Assembly (NCBI RefSeq): GCF_006980705.1
Contig: NZ_SBHO01000004.1
Span: 62,001 to 126,000 of the forward strand
Source: Tepidiphilus olei
GTDB taxonomy: Bacteria; Pseudomonadota; Gammaproteobacteria; Burkholderiales; Rhodocyclaceae
Direction: 5' to 3'
DNA: 64,000 nucleotides
Part shown: in pieces, positions 50,750 through 60,811 of the stretch
How positions within the stretch are numbered: position 1 is the stretch's first letter
Layout of the letters: every line of letters begins with the position of its first letter
The notes under the pieces: generated by a model
Told to the model about the DNA's origin: nothing
The model's database searches: none
Seen by the model: only the letters and a program-made list of their open reading frames with translations
Made by a program: the position numbers and the translations under genes

Positions 50750-51256
50750 ATGGATTCGACCACGACCGTTTCTCCGCCCTCCGGTCTGGATGCGCGGCAG
50801 CTGCGCCACACCTTGGGCCAGTTCGCCACGGGCATCGCCGTGCTGACCACGCGCGCGCCCGACGGGGCACCTATGGGTCTGACCATCAATTCGTTCAACT
50901 CGGTCTCGCTCGAGCCGCCGCTCGTCGTCTTCAGCCTGGCGCGGCGCCTGAGCCTGCTGCCGTGGTTCGAGGCAGCGTCCCACTTCGGCATTTCGCTCCT
51001 CTCCGCCGGGCAGCGCGCGCTGTCGGACCGCTTCGCCGGCCCGGCGCAAGACCGTTTCGCCGGCGTGGAATGGTTTCCCGGACCGTTCGGCTCGCCCCTG
51101 CTCGTCGGGGCCTGCGCCCACTTCGAATGCCGCAACGCGATACGCCACGACGGCGGCGACCACCTGCTGTTCCTGGCCGAAGTATGCCACCACGCCGCCT
51201 TCGCCCGCGAGCCCCTCGTCTTCTTTGGCGGCACCTACCGGGAACTCGCCCCGTAG
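50750..51256 (+). CDS. Flavin reductase (FMN-binding split-barrel) family protein
   Basis: The product has 168 residues from ATG 50750 with AGAGG upstream; ATG 50726 is also possible. LRHTLGQFATGIAVLTTR and PMGLTINSFNSVSLEPPLVVFSL are the flavin-binding signature of the DIM6/HpaC-type reductases, which supply reduced flavin to a monooxygenase. No monooxygenase gene is adjacent. It is divergent from mutY. Confidence 0.88.
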   Translation: MDSTTTVSPPSGLDARQLRHTLGQFATGIAVLTTRAPDGAPMGLTINSFNSVSLEPPLVVFSLARRLSLLPWFEAASHFGISLLSAGQRALSDRFAGPAQDRFAGVEWFPGPFGSPLLVGACAHFECRNAIRHDGGDHLLFLAEVCHHAAFAREPLVFFGGTYRELAP

Positions 51257-51260
51257 ACGC

Positions 51261-51284
51261 AAAAACCCGGCCAGAGCCGGGTTT
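51261..51284 (-). terminator. Rho-independent terminator after tRNA-Gly, also closing the flavin reductase gene
   Basis: AAACCCGG (51263-51270) and CCGGGTTT (51277-51284) form a perfect 8-bp stem around CCAGAG. On the minus strand it ends in a run of five T, the usual intrinsic terminator for the tRNA gene. Confidence 0.75.
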
Positions 51285-51295
51285 GCCGAAATTCC

Positions 51296-51369
51296 TGGAG
51301 CGGGTGATGGGAATCGAACCCACGTTCTCAGCTTGGGAAGCTGATGTTCTACCATTGAACTACACCCGC
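51296..51369 (-). tRNA. tRNA-Gly(CCC)
   Basis: The 74-nt gene has CCA encoded. The acceptor stem GCGGGTG/CACCCGC, a D-arm GTTC/GAAC, anticodon stem TCAGC/GCTGA with loop TTCCCAA (anticodon CCC, reading GGG) and the T-loop TTCGATT are all present. The discriminator base U fits glycine tRNAs. Confidence 0.93.
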
Positions 51370-51438
51370 GCAGCCGGCGAATTATAGCCGAGCGCGGGCA
51401 ATCGGCGCAAGGGCACGCGTCGTGCTACACTTTTCACC

Positions 51439-51663
51439 ATGCCTGACGAAATCCCCCAAACCCTCACCTGCCGCGTGAATGGCGAGCTCCTCATGCTGCC
51501 CGCCGGCACGACCCTTGCCGACCTGCTGCGCGAACGCGGCTGGGCAGGCAAGCGCGTCGCCGTCGAGCGCAACGGCGAGATCGTCCCCCGCAGCCTGTAT
51601 GCCCAGACCGCCATCGCCGAAGGCGACGCGATCGAAGTCGTGGTCGCCGTGGGCGGCGGCTGA
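51439..51663 (+). CDS. thiS: Sulfur carrier protein ThiS
   Basis: The product has 74 residues of ubiquitin-like fold ending in VGGG; the C-terminal Gly-Gly is thiocarboxylated to donate sulfur for the thiazole ring of thiamine. It lies directly before thiG. No THI-box-like riboswitch was recognised in the short gap behind the divergent tRNA. Confidence 0.93.
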   Translation: MPDEIPQTLTCRVNGELLMLPAGTTLADLLRERGWAGKRVAVERNGEIVPRSLYAQTAIAEGDAIEVVVAVGGG

Positions 51664-51683
51664 ATCTCCTCTCCCCGACCATC

Positions 51684-52493
51684 ATGACCGAACCCGACGA
51701 TACCGACTTCCTCACGCTCGGCGCCCGCCGCTTCCGCTCCCGACTGCTGGTAGGCACCGGAAAATACCGCGACTTCACCCAGACGCGCGCGGCGATCGAG
51801 GCTTCCGGCGCCGAGATCGTCACCGTGGCGATCCGCCGCATCAATCTCGGCCAGAACCCGGACGAACCCAACCTGCTCGACTACCTCCCGCCCGAGCGAT
51901 TCACGCTTCTGCCCAACACCGCCGGCTGTTACACGGCCGAAGAAGCCGTGCGCACGCTGCGGCTCGCGCGTGAGCTCCTCGATGGCCACACCCTGGTCAA
52001 ACTCGAAGTGCTGGGCGATGCCGAAACGCTCTATCCCAACATGCCCGAAACGCTCAAGGCCGCCGAGCGACTCGTGGCCGAGGGGTTCGAGGTCATGGTG
52101 TATTGCTCCGACGACCCCATCCAGGCACAGCTGCTCGAAGAAATGGGCTGCGTGGCCATCATGCCGCTCGCCTCGCTCATCGGCTCGGGCATGGGCATCC
52201 TCAATCCCTGGAACCTGCGCCTCATCCTCGAGCGCATCCGCGTGCCGGTGATCGTCGACGCGGGCGTGGGCACGGCCTCCGATGCGGCGATCGCCATGGA
52301 ACTGGGCTGCGACGGCGTGCTCACCAACACCGCCATCGCCCAGGCCCGCGATCCGATACGCATGGCGCGTGCCATGCGCCTGGCAGTCGAATCGGGGCGC
52401 GGAGCCTACCGCGCCGGGCGCATGCCGCGCAAGTTTTACTCCGCCGACCCGAGCTCGCCGCTCACCGGTGTCATCGGCAGGCCCACGCCATGA
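51684..52493 (+). CDS. thiG: Thiazole synthase
   Basis: The product has 269 residues. The TIM-barrel protein shows the Schiff-base Lys in LVKLEVLGD, the phosphate-binding [19 protein letters not shown], and [15 protein letters not shown] near the end. It joins the ThiS sulfur with deoxyxylulose phosphate and dehydroglycine. The stop overlaps trmB (ATGA). Confidence 0.96.
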   Translation: MTEPDDTDFLTLGARRFRSRLLVGTGKYRDFTQTRAAIEASGAEIVTVAIRRINLGQNPDEPNLLDYLPPERFTLLPNTAGCYTAEEAVRTLRLARELLDGHTLVKLEVLGDAETLYPNMPETLKAAERLVAEGFEVMVYCSDDPIQAQLLEEMGCVAIMPLASLIGSGMGILNPWNLRLILERIRVPVIVDAGVGTASDAAIAMELGCDGVLTNTAIAQARDPIRMARAMRLAVESGRGAYRAGRMPRKFYSADPSSPLTGVIGRPTP

Positions 52494-53203
52494 CGGAGGC
52501 ACTCGACACGGAACGCGGGCATCTATCCACCCGCAGCATCCGCACCTTCGTGCTGCGCCAGGGGCGACTCACGGAAGCGCAGCGCCGCGCCCTCGACACC
52601 CTGCTGCCGCGCTGGGGCCTCCCTTATCGCCCCGAGCCCCTCGACGCGCCGAGCGTCTTCGGCCGCAGCGCCCCCCTCGTGCTCGAAATCGGCTCGGGGA
52701 TGGGTGAGACCACGGCCAAGATCGCTGCGGCCAATCCCGGCACCAATTTCCTCGCCGTCGAGGTGCACGGCCCCGGCGTGGGAAATCTCCTCAACCTCAT
52801 CGAGACCCAGGGGCTCACCAACCTGCGCGTCATCCAGCACGACGCACTCGAAGTGCTCGAGCACATGATCGCCCCCGGCACGCTCGCCGGCATCCACCTC
52901 TTCTTCCCCGATCCGTGGCCGAAGAAGCGCCACCACAAGCGCCGCATCGTCCAGCCCGGTTTCGTCGCGCTGGCCGCCGAACGGCTCACCCCCGGCGGCT
53001 ACCTGCACTGCGCCACCGACTGGCAGGACTACGCCGAATGGATGCAGGAAGTGCTCTCGGCCGAACCCCGTCTGGAATCGATCCATCCCGACCCCACCGA
53101 ACGGCCATCCTGGCGCCCCGAGACCAAGTTCGAGCGCCGTGGCCGCGCCCTGGGACACGGCGTGTGGGATTTCGTCTATCGCCGCCGCGCGGAAACGACA
53201 TGA
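52490..53203 (+). CDS. trmB: tRNA (guanine-N7)-methyltransferase
   Basis: The product has 237 residues. The SAM motif [15 protein letters not shown], the family signature [23 protein letters not shown] and the C-terminal [17 protein letters not shown] are all present. It makes m7G46 in tRNA. It is coupled to thiG by a 4-bp overlap. Confidence 0.96.
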   Translation: MTEALDTERGHLSTRSIRTFVLRQGRLTEAQRRALDTLLPRWGLPYRPEPLDAPSVFGRSAPLVLEIGSGMGETTAKIAAANPGTNFLAVEVHGPGVGNLLNLIETQGLTNLRVIQHDALEVLEHMIAPGTLAGIHLFFPDPWPKKRHHKRRIVQPGFVALAAERLTPGGYLHCATDWQDYAEWMQEVLSAEPRLESIHPDPTERPSWRPETKFERRGRALGHGVWDFVYRRRAETT

Positions 53204-53243
53204 GCCTTTGCCCTGAATCTCTCTTGCCTCCAGGAGCCCATTC

Positions 53244-55082
53244 ATGAACTTTCGCCCCCTGCGTGCCCTGTGGCGAGCGCTGCGCTGGTTGATCCTGCTG
53301 CCCTTGCGCCTCGTCGAGCTGCTCGGGCGCCTCGCCATTGGCCTCGTGGTTCTCGCTTTCCTCGCAGCCTTTTTCCTCAGCCACTGGGAACCGGCGCTCA
53401 AACTGCCGCCGCGCTTCGTGCTCACGCTCGCGCTCGACGGCGACCTCGTGGAACAGCCCCCCCTGCCCGAGGGCCTGCGCTCGCTGCGCTCACTCGAATC
53501 TGGGAAAGGCCCCATCGTTTTGCGCGACGCGCTCGATGCCCTTGATCGCGCCCGCACCGACGGCCGCGTGCTCGCAGTGGCGCTCGATCTCAGCCGTCTG
53601 GGCAACGCCTCGCTCGCCCAGATCGAAGAGCTGCGCACGGCGATCGCCCGACTACGCCAAGCAGGCAAACCGGTACACGCCTACGGCGACCTACTGCCGC
53701 AAAAAGCCTACTATCTCGCCGCTGCGGCGCAGGAGGTCACGCTCGATCCCGAGGGCTTGGTGCTCTTGCCGGGTGTAGCCGTCACCCAAAACTACTACCG
53801 CGACGCCCTCGACCGCATCGGGGTTCGGGTGCATGCGTTCCGCGTGGGCAAGCACAAATCCTTCGTCGAACCCTTCACGCGCAACGACATGTCGCCCGAA
53901 GAGCGCGACGTCACCCAGGACCTGATCGGCGGCATCTGGCAGCGCCTGCTCGACGACCTCGCCCAGGATCGCTCGCTCGCGCCTGCCGTGCTGCGCCGCT
54001 ACAGCGAGCGCTACGACGAGGTGCTCGCCGCACACGAAGGGGATGCGGCCAAAGCCGCCCAGGCCGAACGGCTGATCGATCAGCGCAAGAGCTACGAAGA
54101 CTGGTACGCCGGGCTCCTCGAACAGTATGGGCGCGAAGGCGACCCAGCCAGAGACGTCGCGTTCGACGACTATCTACGTGCCACGACGCCGCCCCTGCCC
54201 TCGGCCACGACCCCCGTGGTGGCCATCCTGCCCATCCAAGGCACCCTCGTCGATGGTCCGCCGCGCGATGGGTTTGCCTCGGCCGACAGCATCGTCGACC
54301 GGCTCGACGACGCCGCCGATGACGACTCCGTCAAGGCCGTGGTGCTGCGCCTCGACACCCCCGGCGGCAGCGCCTTCGCCGCCGAACGCATCCGCCGTGC
54401 CGTGCTGCGCGTCAAGGAAGCCGGCAAACCCGTGATCGTTTCCATGAGCGGCACGGCCGCCTCCGGCGGCTACTGGATCGCCTCGGCTGCCGACGAAATA
54501 TTCGCCGACCGCTTCACCCTCACCGGCTCGATCGGCGTCTTCGCCCTCTTCCCCGAAGTTTCGGGGCTACTCGACAAGCTCTCCGTCAATACCGATGGCG
54601 TCACGACCGGGCCTTTCGCCAACGGCTTGGATCCGCGCGTGCCTCTGACCGAACCCGTGGCACGCGCGATACAAGCCGGGATTTCCCATGGCTACCGCCG
54701 CTTCCTCGCCGTGGTCGCCGAGGGGCGCAAGCTCCCGGAAACCGAAATCGAGCCGATCGCCCAAGGGCGTATCTGGACCGGTGAAACCGCCCAGAAGCTC
54801 GGCCTGGTCGACACCCTCGGCGGGTTGGACTCCGCTCTCGAACGCGCCCGCGAGCGCGCCAAGATCCCGCAGGCGCCGGCACGCTGGCTGCTGCCGCCGC
54901 TCTCCGCTCGCGACGTGCTCATGAAGCTATTGTTCGAGGGTCGTAGCGACGAATTCGAAACACGCCTACAATCGCTCGGGCTGCTCCCGCCCGGCGTATC
55001 GCTCACCGAACCGCGCCGCCTGCTTCGCGCCTTCGACGACCCTAGCGGCCTCTATGCCCATTGCCTGTGCGCCGCGCCTTGA
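53244..55082 (+). CDS. sppA: Signal peptide peptidase SppA, 67-kDa type
   Basis: The product has 612 residues. One N-terminal membrane segment lies at about 25-47. Two tandem S49 domains follow: the Lys of QKAYYLAAAAQE (near 153) in the first and the Ser of GTAASGGYW (near 407) in the second form the catalytic pair typical of the long form. It degrades cleaved signal peptides in the membrane. CAGGAG precedes the start. Confidence 0.93.
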   Translation: MNFRPLRALWRALRWLILLPLRLVELLGRLAIGLVVLAFLAAFFLSHWEPALKLPPRFVLTLALDGDLVEQPPLPEGLRSLRSLESGKGPIVLRDALDALDRARTDGRVLAVALDLSRLGNASLAQIEELRTAIARLRQAGKPVHAYGDLLPQKAYYLAAAAQEVTLDPEGLVLLPGVAVTQNYYRDALDRIGVRVHAFRVGKHKSFVEPFTRNDMSPEERDVTQDLIGGIWQRLLDDLAQDRSLAPAVLRRYSERYDEVLAAHEGDAAKAAQAERLIDQRKSYEDWYAGLLEQYGREGDPARDVAFDDYLRATTPPLPSATTPVVAILPIQGTLVDGPPRDGFASADSIVDRLDDAADDDSVKAVVLRLDTPGGSAFAAERIRRAVLRVKEAGKPVIVSMSGTAASGGYWIASAADEIFADRFTLTGSIGVFALFPEVSGLLDKLSVNTDGVTTGPFANGLDPRVPLTEPVARAIQAGISHGYRRFLAVVAEGRKLPETEIEPIAQGRIWTGETAQKLGLVDTLGGLDSALERARERAKIPQAPARWLLPPLSARDVLMKLLFEGRSDEFETRLQSLGLLPPGVSLTEPRRLLRAFDDPSGLYAHCLCAAP

Positions 55083-55096
55083 GGAAAGGACCCTCC

Positions 55097-55705
55097 ATGC
55101 TCCGTCCCCCCGAAATCGATGCCTTGATCGCCAACAACCGCGCCTGGGCCGAGGCCATGCGCGGGCGCGACCCCCGCTTTTTCGAGCGCCTGAAAAACAT
55201 CCATCAGCCGGAATTCTTCTGGATCGGCTGCTCGGATGCCCGGGTGCCCGCGAACGAACTCATCGGGCTCACCGCCGGTGAAGTCTTCGTACATCGCAAC
55301 ATCGCCAACCAGGTGCAGGCGGCCGACCTGAGCTGCGCGGCCACCATCGAATTCGCCGTCTCCCGCCTGCGCGTGCGCCACATCCTCATCGTCGGGCATT
55401 CCGACTGCGGTGGCGTCAAGGCCGCCATCCGCGCCGATGCCCCCGAGCTCGTGCAACACTGGGTGCATCCCATCCGCGAACTCTACCTACGGCACCGCGC
55501 CGAGCTCGACACCCTGCCCGAACCCGAGCGCACCCACCGCCTCGTGCGCATGAACGTCGTCACCCAGATCGAACGCCTGGCGCAAAATCCCGTCATCCGC
55601 CGCGCCTGGGATCGTGGCGAGGGGCCGATGCTGCACGGCTGGATCTACGACGTCGGCGACGGGCTCCTCGAAGATCTCGGTGTATCGCGCGGACCGCAAG
55701 GTTGA
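55097..55705 (+). CDS. can: Beta-type carbonic anhydrase
   Basis: The product has 202 residues from ATG 55097 with GAGGAAAGGA upstream. Zinc ligands appear in IGCSDARVP and VGHSDCGGVKAA; FVHRNIANQV is a further family motif. It interconverts CO2 and bicarbonate, useful for the biotin carboxylases of this window. It begins 14 bp after sppA. Confidence 0.93.
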   Translation: MLRPPEIDALIANNRAWAEAMRGRDPRFFERLKNIHQPEFFWIGCSDARVPANELIGLTAGEVFVHRNIANQVQAADLSCAATIEFAVSRLRVRHILIVGHSDCGGVKAAIRADAPELVQHWVHPIRELYLRHRAELDTLPEPERTHRLVRMNVVTQIERLAQNPVIRRAWDRGEGPMLHGWIYDVGDGLLEDLGVSRGPQG

Positions 55706-55773
55706 GGAAAATTCCCGGGAAAAATTTCCTGATCGATCCTAGAATGGAGGGGCCAAAAAAACCCTGAGCCCCC

Positions 55774-56649
55774 ATGGAATCCCGCACGAACCTCGCCCGT
55801 CGTCGCTGGGTGCAATCGCTGATGAGCCTTGCGATTGGCGGGATCGTCGGCGTGCGCGCCGCCGAGGAAGCGCAACCCCTGCGCTTCGGCATCCAGCCTT
55901 TTCGTACGGCCGAAGTCCTTCTCACCTTGCACAAGGGGCTGCTCGACACCCTCGCCCAGGCACTGGGTCGGCCGCTGCGTTTCTCCACCCGCCCCACCTA
56001 CGATGCCTATACCAAGGCGCTCCTGGCGGGCGAATTCGATCTGGCCATCATGCCGCCGCACGTCGCCGTCTGGCTCGCCACCCGAGACGACTGGGAACTC
56101 GAAGCCAAATACGAGGTGCGCCTCTCGGCCCTCCTCGTGGCGCGCGATGCGCCCCCTTCCATCACCCCCGAAGCGCTGCGCGGGCGGCGCATCGCCCTAG
56201 GGGACCCCGACTCGATCGTCGCGCTCGTCGCCCGCGAAACCCTCGACCGTCTCGGTCTCGTGCCCCAGCGCGACTTCACCCTCGTGCTCACTGCCTCGCA
56301 TGGCGCCTCGATGCAGGCGCTCGCCAACGGCAGCGTCGATTACGCCATCGTCGCCAACACCGTCTATGCCCAGTTTCGCGCCAAGTACGCTTCGCTGCAC
56401 GCCGTGCCTTTCGGTCCCGACGTACCCCATCTCATGGCGGGAGCGCGCCGTAGCCTGCCCGAAGCCCTGCGCGCCCGCTTCCGTGCCACGCTCCTCTCCT
56501 TCCATGAAACCGAGGCAGGACGTCAGTTCTTCGCAGAGACGGGCTATCGCCGCTTCGTCCCGGTCACCGAGGCCGATTTCGCCGAGATGGCTCCTTTCCT
56601 GCCGATCCTGGATCGGCTCTATGCCTCCTCGCCGGAGCCTGCACGATGA
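55774..56649 (+). CDS. PhnD-like periplasmic phosphate/phosphonate-type binding protein
   Basis: The product has 291 residues. A leader with Arg-Arg (LARRRWVQSL) and a hydrophobic core to about residue 30 suggests Sec or Tat export. The body is a PhnD/PtxB-like receptor: FGIQPFRTAEVLL, FDLAIMPPHVAV and GDPDSIVALVARE. No permease or ATPase gene is near. It overlaps the GGDEF/EAL gene by 4 bp (ATGA), suggesting it senses a ligand for that protein rather than feeding a transporter. Confidence 0.82.
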   Translation: MESRTNLARRRWVQSLMSLAIGGIVGVRAAEEAQPLRFGIQPFRTAEVLLTLHKGLLDTLAQALGRPLRFSTRPTYDAYTKALLAGEFDLAIMPPHVAVWLATRDDWELEAKYEVRLSALLVARDAPPSITPEALRGRRIALGDPDSIVALVARETLDRLGLVPQRDFTLVLTASHGASMQALANGSVDYAIVANTVYAQFRAKYASLHAVPFGPDVPHLMAGARRSLPEALRARFRATLLSFHETEAGRQFFAETGYRRFVPVTEADFAEMAPFLPILDRLYASSPEPAR

Positions 56650-58643
56650 ACTGGCTACGCCGCATCCCTTTTCGCATCCAGATCCTCCTCGCCGCCGGTA
56701 CCGTCCTCATCATCATCGTCGTCGGCTTCACCTACGCCCACTGGCGGGCCCTCGACGAGGCCCTGTCGCGGGCTGCCGAGCGCGAGGCCCTGCACTACAC
56801 ACGCCAGATCGACACCCTCGCCCGCCAGGCTCTACTCACGCACGACTACGAGCAGTTGCAGGATCGGCTGCAGGCCCTGCTGGGCGGAGAGACCGTCGCC
56901 TTCGCCGTCGTCCTCGACGAAGACGACCGGCCAGTGGCCACCTACGGGTGGCAGGATCCGGTCCAGTCCCTGCCATCCGATGGAAGCAGCCTGCAATGGC
57001 AGGGACAACCAGTCCGCGTTTGGTACCACGGCATTACCGTCGACGCGTCCGGCGCCTCGCCCCCCTTTGGTCGAATCGTGCTCGGCATCTCGCTCACTCC
57101 CCTGGAAACGGGCCGCGAACGGCTCATCCTCAGCACCGCCTTGCTCCTGCTCTTCTCCCTCGCCCTGGGTGGCGTGCTGCTCGACGGCGTGGCACGGCGG
57201 CTCGCACGACGGCTCGTCGCCCTGGCCGAATTGAGCCAAACGCTTGCCGCGGGCGATCTCTCCCGCCGCGCCGAGGTAAGCGGCAGCGACGAAGTGAGCG
57301 TGCTCGCGCAAAGCCTCAACGCGCTCGCCGACGCCGTAGCCGCACGGATCGAAGAACTGCGCCGTCGCGTCGAATACGACGCGCTCACCGGCCTGCACAG
57401 CCACACCTACTTCGACGAGGCGCTCGACAAGCTCCTACAACGCTACGAACCGGGGCGAATCTGGGTCTGCGCCATCGATCTCGATCATTTCGCCGCCGTC
57501 AATGACAGCTGCGGCCACGAGGCGGGAGACCGTGTCCTGCGCGACGTCGCCCACCTCATGCAGGAAATCATCCCCCCTCGCGTCGAACATGCCGTGCTCG
57601 CCCACCACGACGCCGACGAATTCGCCGCCTGCTGGGTGGGAACGAACGAAGACGAACCCAACGAGGCGCTCGCCCGTGAGATCGGAGCCAAGATCCTGGC
57701 GCACCCCATCATCGACAATGGCCTCAACCTGACGGTGGCCGCGAGCATCGGGCTCGTGCGTGCCGACCGGGTCCCTTCCACCGTCGCCGACCTGAAAATC
57801 GCCGCCGACATCGCCCGCTACGTCGCCAGACAGCTCGGCGGCAACCGCGTCGTCAATTACCTTCCCACCCATCCGTGGGTGGAACGGCGCCGCCGTGAGA
57901 TCGAATTGCTACCGGTGATCATCAACGCCATCCGCACCGAAGCCTTCGAACCCTGGGCCCAACGCATCGTCCCCGTGGGCGAGGGTCGACTGCACGCCGA
58001 GATCCTCATGCGGCTGGTCACCGAGAAAGGGGAACGGCTCACACCGGGCGTATTCCTCTCCGCTGCCGAGCGCTTCCAGCTCATGCCGCGCATCGACCGC
58101 ATCGTCGTGCGCAAAGTGATGGCAGACCTGGGGCAGAGGCTCGCCGAGAATCGCCCGTGGCCGGCCGACGTCGTCAGCCTCAACGTCTCGGGGCAGACGC
58201 TCTCGGACGAAGGCTGGATCGACTATCTCGAGTCCCTGATCCACGAACACGGCATTCCGCCCGAGCGCTTGGTCTTCGAGATGACCGAGAGCACCGTGAT
58301 CGAACAGCCGGAAATTGCCGTGGCCTTCATCACGCGGGTGCGTGGCCTGGGTGCAGCGATCGCCCTCGACGATTTCGGCTCGGGCACGTCCTCTTTCGGC
58401 TATCTGCGCCGTTTCACCGCCGACTATATCAAGGCCGACGGCCAATTCGTGCGTCACGTGCACGAGCGCCACGAAGACCGGGTGATCGTGCAAACCATGG
58501 TGAGCCTGGCGCGACTCATGCGTATGGCCACCATCGCCGAGTTCGTGGAAAACGACGCCATCATCGCCACGCTGCGCGAACTGGGCGTGGATTACCTCCA
58601 GGGCTATGCGGTGCACAAGCCCCAGCCGCTCTCCGAACTCTGA
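56646..58643 (+). CDS. HAMP-GGDEF-EAL membrane protein with degenerate GGDEF
   Basis: The product has 665 residues. Two membrane segments (about 11-31 and 163-185) enclose a periplasmic domain of about 130 residues; a HAMP linker follows. The GGDEF domain (about 240-400) has the active site changed to HDADEF, so diguanylate cyclase activity is unlikely. In the EAL domain (about 415-660) EAL reads EIL, but other catalytic residues are present (VSLNVS, MTEST, DDFGSGTSS, IKADG, AEFVEN, YLQGY), so c-di-GMP hydrolysis or binding is plausible. It is coupled to the PhnD-like gene. Confidence 0.87.
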   Translation: MNWLRRIPFRIQILLAAGTVLIIIVVGFTYAHWRALDEALSRAAEREALHYTRQIDTLARQALLTHDYEQLQDRLQALLGGETVAFAVVLDEDDRPVATYGWQDPVQSLPSDGSSLQWQGQPVRVWYHGITVDASGASPPFGRIVLGISLTPLETGRERLILSTALLLLFSLALGGVLLDGVARRLARRLVALAELSQTLAAGDLSRRAEVSGSDEVSVLAQSLNALADAVAARIEELRRRVEYDALTGLHSHTYFDEALDKLLQRYEPGRIWVCAIDLDHFAAVNDSCGHEAGDRVLRDVAHLMQEIIPPRVEHAVLAHHDADEFAACWVGTNEDEPNEALAREIGAKILAHPIIDNGLNLTVAASIGLVRADRVPSTVADLKIAADIARYVARQLGGNRVVNYLPTHPWVERRRREIELLPVIINAIRTEAFEPWAQRIVPVGEGRLHAEILMRLVTEKGERLTPGVFLSAAERFQLMPRIDRIVVRKVMADLGQRLAENRPWPADVVSLNVSGQTLSDEGWIDYLESLIHEHGIPPERLVFEMTESTVIEQPEIAVAFITRVRGLGAAIALDDFGSGTSSFGYLRRFTADYIKADGQFVRHVHERHEDRVIVQTMVSLARLMRMATIAEFVENDAIIATLRELGVDYLQGYAVHKPQPLSEL

Positions 58644-58660
58644 AGAGTGGCGTGCATGGC

Positions 58661-59305
58661 TTACGGTGCCAAACGCTGGCGTGTCCATCCGCCGGCGCCA
58701 TCCGGACGGTAGGCGATGCGATCGTGCAGGCGCGAGGGCCTTCCCTGCCAGAACTCCCAACAATCCGGAATCAACCGAAAGCCGCCCCAATGCGGCGGGC
58801 GCGGCGGATTGAGGCCGAATTTGAGCCCGTAGCGGGCCACGCGCTCCACGATCTCGGTACGCGAGGCGATCGGCTGACTCTGCTCGCTCGCCCAGGCGCC
58901 GAGGCGAGCCGCCAGAGGGCGCTGGGCGAAGTAGGCATCCGACTCTTCGGGCGAGACCTTCTCGACCCGACCCTCGATGCGTACCACCCGCTCCAGATCG
59001 GGCCAGAAGAACTGCAACGCGGCAAACGGATGCCGCTCCAGTTCCCGCCCCTTGCGGCTGAGATAATTCGTATACCACACGAGACCGCGCTCGTCGGCCT
59101 CCTTGAGGAGCACGGGGCGCGTCGACGGGCGGCAGCGCTCATCCACCGTGGCCACGGTCATGGCGTTCGGCTCCGGCACGCCGGCGGCGATCGCCTCATC
59201 GAGCCAGGCGCGGAACTGCATCAAGGGATCCGGATGGATGCGATCCTCGTCGAGCGTGTCACGGTCGTGTTCGCGGCGCACGTGGCGCAAATCGATGCGC
59301 GTCAT
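58661..59305 (-). CDS. pdxH: Pyridoxamine 5'-phosphate oxidase
   Basis: The product has 214 residues. FMN-binding and substrate motifs are clear: [34 protein letters not shown]-like [13 protein letters not shown], and [12 protein letters not shown] near the end. It makes pyridoxal phosphate, the cofactor of SerC and the PatB-type lyase. It is convergent with the GGDEF/EAL gene and follows comM. Confidence 0.95.
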   Translation of the reverse strand: MTRIDLRHVRREHDRDTLDEDRIHPDPLMQFRAWLDEAIAAGVPEPNAMTVATVDERCRPSTRPVLLKEADERGLVWYTNYLSRKGRELERHPFAALQFFWPDLERVVRIEGRVEKVSPEESDAYFAQRPLAARLGAWASEQSQPIASRTEIVERVARYGLKFGLNPPRPPHWGGFRLIPDCWEFWQGRPSRLHDRIAYRPDGAGGWTRQRLAP

Positions 59306-59314
59306 GTTTTTCCC

Positions 59315-60811
59315 CTAGAACGGCAACCGGCGCAGCTGCACGGCCTCGGCCACGTGCGCCGGCTCGATCGTCTCATGGCCCGCCAGATCGGCGATGGTGC
59401 GCGCAAGCCGCAGGATGCGGTGGTAGGCCCGCGCCGAGAGATCGAGCCGCGTGATCGCGCGCCCGAGCAAAGCCAGCGCCGGCTCGCTCGCCCTGCCGTG
59501 CGTCTCCAGTTCGCTGCCGGAGAGACGCGCATTCTCCTTGCCCTGGCGCGCCAGTTGCCGCTCGCGCGCCGCGAGCACCCGCATCCGTACTTTCGCCGAC
59601 GGTTCCCCCGCCGCGGCGGCGGCGAGCGTCTCCGGCGGCAGGCGCGGCACCTCCACCCACAGGTCGATGCGATCGAGCAAGGGCCCGGAGAGCTTTGCGT
59701 GGTAGCGCTCGATCTGCGCCGGCGTGCAGCGGCAACGCCCGGACGGATCGCCCAGGTAGCCGCAGGGGCAAGGATTCATCGCCGCCACCAGCTGGAAACG
59801 GGCGGGGTATTCCACCCGCTCTTTCACCCGCGCCACCGCCACCCGCCCCGTTTCGAGCGGCTCACGCAACGCCTCCAGCACCCGGCGCTCGAATTCGGGC
59901 AATTCGTCGAGAAAGAGCACGCCGCCGTGCGCGAGCGAGATTTCACCGGGTCGCACCGCCCCGCCGCTGCCCACCCCTCCGACGATGGCCGCGGGCGAGG
60001 CACCGTGGTGCGGCGCACGAAAAGGACGCACGCGCCACAGGTGCGGCGTGAAACGCCCGTCGCTCGACCACACCGCCGCGGTCTCGATCGCCTCTTCTTC
60101 GTTCATCGGCGGCAAAATCCCCGGCAGACGCTGTGCCAGCATCGACTTGCCGGTGCCCGGCGGTCCGTAGAGGAGCAGGGAATGACCGCCCGCCGCGGCG
60201 ATCTCCAGCGCCCGTCGCGCCCCGGCCTGACCCTTGACCTCGGCGAGGTCCGGCCACGCGGAGCCTGCCACCTCTGCCATCGGCTCGGGCGGCGCCGGCA
60301 GGCGTCCCTCGCGCAGCCAGGCGACGAGCTCGGCGAGCGACGCCACCGCCACCGTCTCCGCCCCGACGCGCAGCGCCTCATGGGCGTTCGCGCGCGGCAC
60401 CACTACGCGCCGACCCTCGCGCCGCGCCGCCAAGGCCGCGGCAAGCACGCCGCGCACCGGCCGCACGCTCGCGTCCAACCCCAGCTCGCCGTGGAATTCG
60501 TGATCGGCGAGCGCCGTGGGCGGCACCTGACCGCTCGCCGCGAGCAAGCCCACCGCGATGGGCAGATCGAACCGCCCGCCGCTCTTGGGCAGATCGGCCG
60601 GGGCGAGATTGACCGTGATGCGCCGCGGCGGAAACTCCAGCCCGGCGGTGAGGATCGCCGCGCGCACGCGCTCGCGCGCCTCGCGCACCTCGGCATCGGG
60701 CAAACCCACGAGGTTGAACGCGGGCAAGCCGTTGGCCAGATGCACCTCCACCGCCACCCGCGCCGTCTCGACGCCGGTGGCCGCGCGCGTGAGCACCGTG
60801 GCGAGGTTCAT
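59315..60811 (-). CDS. comM: ComM/YifB-family Mg-chelatase-like AAA+ ATPase
   Basis: The product has 498 residues. An N-terminal Lon-protease-like fold domain is followed by the Walker [20 protein letters not shown], Walker [11 protein letters not shown], and a zinc-like [18 protein letters not shown]. In naturally competent bacteria ComM is a branch-migration helicase used in transformation. The start ATG overlaps the tyrS stop (ATGA). Confidence 0.93.
   Translation of the reverse strand: MNLATVLTRAATGVETARVAVEVHLANGLPAFNLVGLPDAEVREARERVRAAILTAGLEFPPRRITVNLAPADLPKSGGRFDLPIAVGLLAASGQVPPTALADHEFHGELGLDASVRPVRGVLAAALAARREGRRVVVPRANAHEALRVGAETVAVASLAELVAWLREGRLPAPPEPMAEVAGSAWPDLAEVKGQAGARRALEIAAAGGHSLLLYGPPGTGKSMLAQRLPGILPPMNEEEAIETAAVWSSDGRFTPHLWRVRPFRAPHHGASPAAIVGGVGSGGAVRPGEISLAHGGVLFLDELPEFERRVLEALREPLETGRVAVARVKERVEYPARFQLVAAMNPCPCGYLGDPSGRCRCTPAQIERYHAKLSGPLLDRIDLWVEVPRLPPETLAAAAAGEPSAKVRMRVLAARERQLARQGKENARLSGSELETHGRASEPALALLGRAITRLDLSARAYHRILRLARTIADLAGHETIEPAHVAEAVQLRRLPF

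Noticed and set aside
51370-51438. A thiamine (THI-box) riboswitch before thiS
   Set aside because: The 69-bp gap shows no conserved THI-box segments and is too short for the full element.
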